14,153 nt of DNA, taken from an uncultured Eubacteriales bacterium. GTDB lineage: Bacteria; Bacillota; Clostridia; Peptostreptococcales; Anaerovoracaceae. Positions 7,236-14,153 of the stretch are shown here, piece after piece. The position numbers were made by a program, and so were the translations under genes. The stretch is taken from NCBI GenBank assembly GCA_902797195.1, contig CADBRY010000034.1, positions 1 through 14,153 of the forward strand. The letters run 5' to 3'. The stretch's first letter is position 1. The number at the start of each line of letters is the position of its first letter. The notes under the pieces were generated by a model, which saw only the letters and a list, made by a program, of their open reading frames with translations, searched no databases and was not told the DNA's origin.

Positions 7236-8894
7236 CTATTTCATCACCGCGCCCTTGGATGCGGCGTCCACATTTCTCATGTATCTCACCAGCCATCCTG
7301 AATCCACCTTTGGCGGCGGAGCCACGTAGTCTTTGCGGCGCTTGTCGAATTCCTCGTCGCTTACCTGAGCGTTTATGGATGCGCCGGGGATGTCGATCTC
7401 GATGATGTCTCCTTCCTTGAGAAGTCCTATATTTCCTCCCGATGCAGCCTCGGGACAAACGTGTCCGATGGAGGCGCCTCTGCTTGCCCCGCTGAAGCGG
7501 CCGTCGGTAATGAGGGCAACTGTCTTATCCAGCTTCATGCCCGCAAGAGCGCTGGTGGGATTGAGCATCTCCCGCATTCCCGGACCGCCCTTGGGCCCTT
7601 CATAGCGGATCACCACCACATCTCCGTCGGTTATCTTACCGTTGTATATGGCTTCGATAGCCTCGTCTTCGCTGTCGAAAACTCTTGCCGGTCCTGAGTG
7701 CTTGAGCATTTCAGGAGCAACAGCGCTTCTCTTGACCACACATCCGTCCTGTGCGATATTGCCCCACATGATGGCTATTCCGCCAGTCTCGCTGTAGGGA
7801 TCGTCGATGGGTCTGATTATTTCGTTGTTCTTTACATAGGCTCCCTTGATATTCTCGGCAACGGTTTTGCCTGTGGCCGTGATCAGGGATGTGTCGATCA
7901 GATCCTTCTTTGCAAGTTCCGTCAGAACAGCGGGAAGTCCACCCGCATAGTTCAGGTCGTGCATATGTGTGGGACCTGCCGGTGCCAGGTGGCACAGGTT
8001 GGGTACTCTGCCGCTGTATTCGTTAAAGTTCTCAAGGCTGAAATCCACACCCGCTTCGTTGGCGATGGCCAGCAGGTGAAGAACGCTGTTGGATGAGCAG
8101 CCCAGGGCCATATCGCACGCCAGAGCATTCTTAAGGGATTTCTCGTTGATGATGTCGCGGGCTTTGATATCCTTTTCTATAAGATTCATTATTGCCATGC
8201 CGCTGTGCTTTGCCAGCTGTATCCTGCCGCTGTGTACAGCGGGGATGGTGCCGTTTCCGGGAAGGGCGATGCCCACCGCCTCGGAAAGGCAATTCATGCT
8301 GTTTGCGGTATACATGCCGGAGCAGGATCCGCATCCGGGACAGACGTTTTCCTCAAATTCCAGAAGCTTATCGTCATCTATCAATCCGGCTTTGCGTGCA
8401 CCCACCGCTTCAAACATCTTTGAAAGGCTGGTCTCTTCGCCGCCAACAAGGCCTGACATCATAGGCCCGCCGGAGCATACCAGCGCAGGGATATTCATTC
8501 TTACGGCTGCCATTATCATTCCCGGAACAATCTTGTCGCAGTTGGGAATGAGTACAAGTCCGTCAAAGGCGTGGGCCATGGTCATGGTCTCCACGCTGTC
8601 GGCTATAAGCTCACGGCTTGCCAGAGAATACTTCATACCGATATGACCCATGGCGATGCCGTCGCATACGCCTATGGCGGGAACCTCTATGGGAGTTCCT
8701 CCTGCCATGCGGATGCCTGCCTTGACGGCCTCGGCCACCTTATCAAGGTGCATGTGACCGGGTACGATCTCGCTCTTGGCGGAGACCACTCCGACAAGGG
8801 GGCGCTCCAGTTCTTCTTTGGTATATCCCATGGCATAGAACAGGCTCCTGTTAGGTGCCCGTTCTATGCCTTTTGTTACATTATCACTTCTCAT
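7236..8894 (-). CDS. ilvD: Dihydroxy-acid dehydratase
   Basis: Fe-S enzyme that dehydrates 2,3-dihydroxyisovalerate to 2-ketoisovalerate, and dihydroxymethylvalerate to the isoleucine precursor. The 552-aa length is normal. Signatures are [16 protein letters not shown] (42-57), CDGIAMGH (77-84), [11 protein letters not shown] (116-126, cluster Cys119) and [18 protein letters not shown] (185-202, cluster Cys in GSCSG). The C-terminal [20 protein letters not shown] stretch is the family active-site region. The start is supported by AAAGAGGA (8900-8907 on the - strand). It is the last gene of the ilv operon, 15 bp after ilvC, and ends just before a shared terminator. The segment at residues 38-42 (SAKSE) differs slightly from the NSWNE/NSKNE usual in relatives; this may be neutral. 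Confidence 0.96.
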   Translation of the reverse strand: MRSDNVTKGIERAPNRSLFYAMGYTKEELERPLVGVVSAKSEIVPGHMHLDKVAEAVKAGIRMAGGTPIEVPAIGVCDGIAMGHIGMKYSLASRELIADSVETMTMAHAFDGLVLIPNCDKIVPGMIMAAVRMNIPALVCSGGPMMSGLVGGEETSLSKMFEAVGARKAGLIDDDKLLEFEENVCPGCGSCSGMYTANSMNCLSEAVGIALPGNGTIPAVHSGRIQLAKHSGMAIMNLIEKDIKARDIINEKSLKNALACDMALGCSSNSVLHLLAIANEAGVDFSLENFNEYSGRVPNLCHLAPAGPTHMHDLNYAGGLPAVLTELAKKDLIDTSLITATGKTVAENIKGAYVKNNEIIRPIDDPYSETGGIAIMWGNIAQDGCVVKRSAVAPEMLKHSGPARVFDSEDEAIEAIYNGKITDGDVVVIRYEGPKGGPGMREMLNPTSALAGMKLDKTVALITDGRFSGASRGASIGHVCPEAASGGNIGLLKEGDIIEIDIPGASINAQVSDEEFDKRRKDYVAPPPKVDSGWLVRYMRNVDAASKGAVMK

Positions 8895-8909
8895 TTGTGT
8901 CCTCTTTCG

Positions 8910-10452
<1,543 letters not shown>

Positions 10453-10465
10453 TGCCATCTCCTTT

Positions 10466-12127
10466 CTAACCGATGATCATGTCTTCCACGGTGCCGCCAC
10501 CGGGAATCATGGGAAGTACACGCTCTTCCTCGGAAATAACACAGTCGATCCAAACGGGGCCCTTTTCCTTAAGGGCTTTTTTGAACACTTCCTCAAACTC
10601 CTTGGGAGTCGTCGCCGTGAATCCTTTGCCTCCAAAGGCTTCTATTACCTTGGGAAAGTCCGTCTTTCTCTCGGGAGTGGTTGCGCTGTAGCGCTTTCCG
10701 TAGAAAATCGTCTGCCACTGATAAACCATGCCAAGAACTCTGTTGTTCATGATGACGGTTATAATCGGAAGACCCTCGCTTACGGCGGTACATGCCTCGT
10801 TCATGTTCATGTGGAAGGAACCGTCGCTTGTTACGTGGATGACCCTGCGGTCCGGCTCACCTATCTGTGCTCCTATGGCAGCGCCGTATCCGTAGCCCAT
10901 GGTTCCAAGGCCGCCGCTTGTAAGGAACTTGTTGTTGGGATCGTATCTCAGATACTGGGCCGTCCACATCTGATGCTGACCCACGTCTGTGACATAGGTG
11001 GTTTCCTTATCCGTATTGCTGCAGATCACGTCCACGATCTCGCTGGGATGCAGGGCAGCATCTCCTTCCTTGATGTCTCCGGTGGTGTTCTTCCATCCGG
11101 TGGATTTCTCCACCCAGTCGGTGCGTTTTTTCTTTTTGATCAAAGGCAACAGAGCCTTGAGGAATTCTCCCGCATCGGCGGTGACGCCTATATCTACCAG
11201 TACATTCTTGTTGATCTCGCTGTTGTCGATATCGATCTGTATCTTCTGTGCCCTGCGTCCGAACTTGTTTGGATTGAGAGCGACTCGGTCGCTGAAGCGG
11301 GCGCCTATTGCGATAACCAGATCAGACTGGTCGATGGCCTTGTTTGCCGCTATGGAACCGTGCATTCCCAAAAGTCCCAGGTTTCTGGGATTGTCATAAC
11401 CGACTATTCCCGCAGCCATCAAAGTGTAGGCTGCCGGGATATCCGCTTTTTCCATAAGCTTTATGAGCTCTTCTCCCGCATGGGATGCGGCCACGCCGCC
11501 TCCGCAGTAAATGACCGGGCGGTCCGATGAATTGATCATGGACGCAACGCTTCTAAGATCCTCCTCGGAGAAGCTTGGAGCAGGGGAGAGGGGAAGTGGT
11601 TTGCCCGGTTTGTAATTGATGGTGTCGGCGGTAACGTCCTTGGTTATATCAATGAGTACCGGACCCTTCCTGCCGCTGTTGGCAATGCGGAATGCGTTGC
11701 GAACGGCATCTTCCAGATCTTCGATGCGGTTTATGAAATACGAATGTTTCGTAATGGGTATGGTGATACCGGTGATGCTGACCTCCTGAAAAGCGTCCCT
11801 TCCGATAAGTGCGTCGGGAACGTTGCAGGTGATTGCCACCATGGGGATGCTGTCCATGAATGCGGTGGCGATGCCCGTGACAAGGTTGGTGGCACCCGGA
11901 CCGCTGGTGGCAAAGACAACGCCTGTCTTGCCCGTGGCCCTGGCATAGCCGTCGGCCGCGTGTGCAGCTCCCTGTTCGTGAGCCGTCAGTACGTGGCGGA
12001 TCCTGTCTCTGTACTCATAAAGAGTATCGTAGAGATTGAGGATCGTGCCACCGGGATAGCCGAAAATGGTATCCACCTCGTGTTCCAGCAGGATTTCCGC
12101 TACCAGCTGGGATCCAGTAACTCTCAT
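10466..12127 (-). CDS. ilvB: Acetolactate synthase, large (catalytic) subunit
   Basis: TPP- and FAD-dependent enzyme that condenses two pyruvates to 2-acetolactate, or pyruvate with 2-ketobutyrate, as the first common step to valine, leucine and isoleucine. The 553-aa length is normal. The catalytic glutamate is Glu51 in TAHEQGAAHAADGYAR. FATSGPGATN (72-81) and GARFSDR (275-281) lie in the N-terminal and central domains. In the C-terminal TPP domain the usual TGDGSF motif reads TSDGSF (433-438), with Ser434 replacing the first glycine of GDG; NN (461-462) and MVYQWQ (467-472, Trp471) follow normally. AGGAGG at 12136-12142 sits about eight bases before the ATG. First gene of ilvBNCD, divergent from leuA. 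Confidence 0.96.
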   Translation of the reverse strand: MRVTGSQLVAEILLEHEVDTIFGYPGGTILNLYDTLYEYRDRIRHVLTAHEQGAAHAADGYARATGKTGVVFATSGPGATNLVTGIATAFMDSIPMVAITCNVPDALIGRDAFQEVSITGITIPITKHSYFINRIEDLEDAVRNAFRIANSGRKGPVLIDITKDVTADTINYKPGKPLPLSPAPSFSEEDLRSVASMINSSDRPVIYCGGGVAASHAGEELIKLMEKADIPAAYTLMAAGIVGYDNPRNLGLLGMHGSIAANKAIDQSDLVIAIGARFSDRVALNPNKFGRRAQKIQIDIDNSEINKNVLVDIGVTADAGEFLKALLPLIKKKKRTDWVEKSTGWKNTTGDIKEGDAALHPSEIVDVICSNTDKETTYVTDVGQHQMWTAQYLRYDPNNKFLTSGGLGTMGYGYGAAIGAQIGEPDRRVIHVTSDGSFHMNMNEACTAVSEGLPIITVIMNNRVLGMVYQWQTIFYGKRYSATTPERKTDFPKVIEAFGGKGFTATTPKEFEEVFKKALKEKGPVWIDCVISEEERVLPMIPGGGTVEDMIIG

Positions 12128-12135
12128 ATTATTTG

Positions 12136-12197
12136 CCTCCTATTTCCTTAAAGTAGAATAACTACTACCATTATATAGAGTATTCCTGTAAAATCAA
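12136..12197 (-). promoter_or_regulatory. Promoter and ribosome site of the ilvBNCD operon
   Basis: On the - strand TTGATT (12192-12197) and TATAAT (12170-12175) are separated by 16 bp, a good housekeeping-type promoter. The predicted transcript start near 12163 gives a leader of only about 35 bases, with AGGAGG (within 12136-12142) before the ilvB ATG. This leaves no room for a T-box or attenuator, so any control of ilv should act on initiation. Confidence 0.72.
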
Positions 12198-12219
12198 GGA
12201 TTATTTTCTGTTTTTTGTG

Positions 12220-12232
12220 GATTGTCACAATC
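12220..12232. promoter_or_regulatory. Perfect 13-bp dyad, candidate operator in the ilvB-leuA divergent region
   Basis: GATTGTCACAATC is a perfect inverted repeat with 6-bp arms around a central base. It sits 22 bp upstream of the ilvB -35 element and 49 bp upstream of the leuA -35 element, where a regulator could touch both promoters. AATCAA (12229-12234) overlapping its right arm also faces TTGATT at 12250-12255, forming a second, wider inverted repeat. No known regulator can be assigned by eye. Confidence 0.4.
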
Positions 12233-12281
12233 AATTTTTAAAAAGTTTGTTGATTTTATATAAAAACTTCATCTGGCTCAG

Positions 12282-12310
12282 TTGACAAATAAAAATCGCT
12301 AATATATCAT
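12282..12310 (+). promoter_or_regulatory. Promoter of leuA
   Basis: TTGACA (12282-12287) and TATCAT (12305-12310) are separated by exactly 17 bp, a near-consensus housekeeping promoter. The transcript should start at about 12316-12318, leaving a leader of about 88 bases before leuA. Confidence 0.8.
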
Positions 12311-12318
12311 AAAAACAC

Positions 12319-12371
12319 GAGATGGGACAGGCCTTCGTCTCTTGCTTGAAAGTGACGAAGGTTAGTTTTTT
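12319..12371 (+). terminator. Putative attenuator in the leuA leader
   Basis: CCTTCGTC (12332-12339) pairs with GACGAAGG (12354-12361). After one mismatch CTT/AAG continues the stem around loop GCTTGA, and T6 follows at 12366-12371: an intrinsic terminator inside the leader. Upstream, GAGATGGG (12319-12326) can pair with TTCGTCTC (12334-12341), counting three G-U pairs, around loop ACAGGCC. That pairing consumes most of the terminator's 5' arm, so the two hairpins are mutually exclusive, as in attenuation. No T-box sequence and no leucine-rich leader peptide are seen, so the signal is unknown. A short RNA ending here is the alternative reading. Confidence 0.7.
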
Positions 12372-12404
12372 ACGTTACATAAATACAGATGAGGAAAAGA
12401 TAGG

Positions 12405-14105
12405 ATGAAGAACTACAGGAAGTACAGTCCGGGATATTATCCCGTGGGCAAAGACTACATGAAATGGTCTGAAAAGGATCACATCGAAAAGGCTCCAATA
12501 TGGTGCAGCGTAGATCTTAGAGACGGCAATCAGGCGCTGATCGTACCCATGAGTCTTGAGGAGAAGATCGAGTTCTTTCAGTATCTGGTCAAGATAGGGT
12601 TCAAAGAGATAGAGGTTGGCTTTCCGGCAGCATCCGAAACGGAGTACCAGTTCCTGAGGACCCTCATAGAGAGGAACATGATACCTGACGACGTTACGGT
12701 CCAGGTACTTACCCAGTCAAGAAGACATATAATAAAGAAGACTTTTGACGCACTGGTGGGCGTGAAAAAAGCCATCGTGCATCTTTACAACTCCACCTCC
12801 GTCGCCCAGAGAGAACAGGTCTTCCGCAAAGACAAGGAAGCCATAAAGAAGATCGCAACCGACGGCGCAGAGATGATAAAGAAATACGCCTCCAAATACG
12901 AGGGGACTCAGTTCCAGTTCGAATACTCCCCCGAGAGTTTCACGGGAACGGAAGTGGACTATGCGGCGGATGTGTGCAACGCAGTGATCGATATATGGGA
13001 GCCGACTCCCGACAACAAGGTCATCATCAACCTGCCGGCCACGGTGGCCATGTCCATGCCTCACGTGTACGCTTCCCAGATAGAGTATATGAACGAGAAG
13101 CTCCACAGAAGGGACAGCGTGCTCATTTCCCTCCATCCCCACAACGACAGGGGTACGGCGGTGGCCGATGCGGAGCTTGGACTTCTCGCCGGCGGTGACA
13201 GAGTTGAAGGCACCCTTTTCGGCAACGGAGAGAGGACGGGCAACGTGGACATAGTGACGGTGGCAATGAACATGTACACCCACGGAGTGGATCCGGGACT
13301 TGACTTTACCAACATGCCGGAGGTGGTGGAAAACTACGAAAAATTCACCGATATAAAGGTACATCCCAGACAGCCCTACGGAGGTCAGCTTGTGTTCGCG
13401 GCCTTCTCAGGCTCGCACCAGGACGCCATCGCAAAGGGCATGAAGTTCCGCATCGACAACGATCCCGGCAAGTGGACGGTCCCCTATCTGCCGCTGGATC
13501 CCCACGATGTCGGAAGGGAGTACGAAGCGGACGTCATCAGGATCAACAGCCAGTCGGGCAAGGGCGGCGTAGCCTACATCCTGGAGCAGAACTTCGGATA
13601 CATGATCCCCGCAGCCATGAGGGAAGAGATCGGATACATGGTCAAGGATATTTCCGACAAGAACCACAAGGAGCTTTCTCCTCTTGAGGTATACAAGGCC
13701 TTCGCCAAAGAGTACATCAATGTATTCGATCCCATAGACATTACGGATGCCACCTTTGAAAAAGCTTCCGACTATAAATCCAACGACGGCATGATAGTCA
13801 GGATCAAGGTCCGCATCAACGACAAAGAGTATGAATACGAGGCTCTCGGAAACGGGCGTCTTGATGCAATAAGCAACGCTCTGAAGATGACCCCATATAC
13901 ATTCGACTACAAGTTCGTGACCTATTCGGAGCACGCTCTCTCCTCGGAATCCCACTCCAAGGCGGCGGCCTACGTCTGCATCGAGGACAGCGAGGGGGTA
14001 CAGTACTGGGGAGTCGGTACCCACGAGGACATCATTCTGGCATCGGTCAACGCTCTTGTAAGCGCGCTGAACAGAATGAACAGGAAACAGCACTTTGTTA
14101 AATAG
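12405..14105 (+). CDS. leuA: 2-isopropylmalate synthase, long (LeuA2) type
   Basis: First committed enzyme of leucine synthesis; it condenses 2-ketoisovalerate (the ilvD product) with acetyl-CoA to 2-isopropylmalate. The 566-aa length and the N-terminus YSPGYYPVGKDYMKW fit the LeuA2 form known from actinobacteria, yeasts and some Clostridia. Catalytic signatures are DLRDGNQAL (37-45), VGFPAASETE (71-80), LHPHNDRGTA (243-252, metal His244/His246), LFGNGERTGN (271-280) and GSHQDAI (336-342). Roughly residues 425-566 form the LeuA allosteric domain that usually mediates leucine inhibition. The start has GAGG ten bases upstream; a tighter AGG adjoins the ATG. Its own promoter and leader hairpin precede it. 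A hairpin and a new ribosome site follow, so a downstream gene is likely. Confidence 0.95.
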   Translation: MKNYRKYSPGYYPVGKDYMKWSEKDHIEKAPIWCSVDLRDGNQALIVPMSLEEKIEFFQYLVKIGFKEIEVGFPAASETEYQFLRTLIERNMIPDDVTVQVLTQSRRHIIKKTFDALVGVKKAIVHLYNSTSVAQREQVFRKDKEAIKKIATDGAEMIKKYASKYEGTQFQFEYSPESFTGTEVDYAADVCNAVIDIWEPTPDNKVIINLPATVAMSMPHVYASQIEYMNEKLHRRDSVLISLHPHNDRGTAVADAELGLLAGGDRVEGTLFGNGERTGNVDIVTVAMNMYTHGVDPGLDFTNMPEVVENYEKFTDIKVHPRQPYGGQLVFAAFSGSHQDAIAKGMKFRIDNDPGKWTVPYLPLDPHDVGREYEADVIRINSQSGKGGVAYILEQNFGYMIPAAMREEIGYMVKDISDKNHKELSPLEVYKAFAKEYINVFDPIDITDATFEKASDYKSNDGMIVRIKVRINDKEYEYEALGNGRLDAISNALKMTPYTFDYKFVTYSEHALSSESHSKAAAYVCIEDSEGVQYWGVGTHEDIILASVNALVSALNRMNRKQHFVK

Positions 14106-14142
14106 GGGATGCAAAGGCAACGGACCTTTGTAAGATCCCTTT
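14106..14142 (+). terminator. Hairpin after leuA, possible weak terminator
   Basis: GGGAT (14106-14110) pairs with ATCCC (14135-14139), and CAAAGG (14112-14117) with CCTTTG (14125-14130), with small bulges and loop CAACGGA. Only a short TTT follows (14140-14142), and a ribosome site comes right after. It may be a partial terminator or a stability element between genes of one operon. Confidence 0.45.
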
Positions 14143-14145
14143 CAT

Positions 14146-14153
14146 GGAGGAAA
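14146..14153 (+). promoter_or_regulatory. Ribosome binding site for a gene beyond the window
   Basis: GGAGGAAA at the last eight bases is a strong Shine-Dalgarno sequence on the leuA strand. It implies that another coding sequence begins within about ten bases past the window edge, probably co-transcribed with leuA. Confidence 0.5.

Noticed and set aside
12200..12217. TATTTTCTG-containing stretch resembling a CodY box
   Set aside because: The 15-bp CodY consensus has about five mismatches here, mainly in the right half, so it is not distinguishable from AT-rich background.
12316..12404. T-box riboswitch in front of leuA
   Set aside because: The leader is too short and has neither the specifier stem nor the conserved T-box sequence pairing with a tRNA end.
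12322..12408. A 28-codon open frame from ATG 12322 through the leuA leader, with its TGA overlapping the leuA ATG
   Set aside because: It would start only about five bases after the predicted transcript start with no ribosome site, and contains just two leucine codons, so it does not look like a leucine leader peptide. A leaderless peptide coupled to leuA is possible but unsupported.

Overview
The window looks like chromosome of an anaerobic, Gram-positive, Clostridia-type bacterium. Three things point that way. Ferredoxin-dependent 2-oxoacid oxidoreductases (oxygen-sensitive Fe-S/TPP enzymes) dominate the left half. A class B sortase implies a monoderm cell wall. Ribosome binding sites are strong GGAGG-type, AGA/AGG and ATA codons are frequent, and genes are of medium GC with AT-rich control regions. 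A family such as Anaerovoracaceae (Clostridiales Family XIII) would fit, but this is only an impression.

Left half, + strand (1-7197): a run of seven co-directional genes. It opens inside the alpha subunit of a multi-subunit pyruvate/2-oxoacid:ferredoxin oxidoreductase (porA, 5' end missing), followed by its beta subunit (porB). Next come indolepyruvate:ferredoxin oxidoreductase alpha and beta (iorA, iorB), a phenylacetate-CoA ligase (paaK) and a tandem-ACT-domain protein overlapping paaK by one base. Together these interconvert aryl-2-oxoacids, aryl-acyl-CoAs and arylacetates using ferredoxin. The direction may be fermentative (Stickland-type oxidation of aromatic amino acids) or biosynthetic (reductive carboxylation of arylacetates). 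The ACT protein suggests control by an amino acid. The run ends with a class B sortase (srtB) that has no recognisable partner or substrate here. A hairpin terminator overlapping its stop codon also serves the converging ilv operon.

Right half, - strand (12127 to 7236): a compact branched-chain amino acid operon in the order ilvB-ilvN-ilvC-ilvD, encoding the acetolactate synthase large and small subunits, ketol-acid reductoisomerase and dihydroxy-acid dehydratase. These are the common steps to valine, to isoleucine and to the 2-ketoisovalerate precursor of leucine.

Far right, + strand (12405-14105): a long-type (LeuA2) 2-isopropylmalate synthase, transcribed divergently from ilvB. The 277-bp region between them (12128-12404) is the regulatory centre of the window. 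It carries a near-consensus promoter for each side, a perfect 13-bp dyad, and a terminator-type hairpin with a T6 run in the leuA leader. An alternative hairpin can form against that terminator, which is an attenuator arrangement. A Shine-Dalgarno sequence at the very end suggests another gene follows leuA.

No mobile elements, CRISPR arrays, tRNAs or rRNAs were seen. The gene content is mostly recognisable metabolism. The least explained parts are the leuA leader switch, the dyad, the hairpin in front of paaK, the lone sortase, and a Gly-to-Ser change in the thiamine-diphosphate motif of IlvB.
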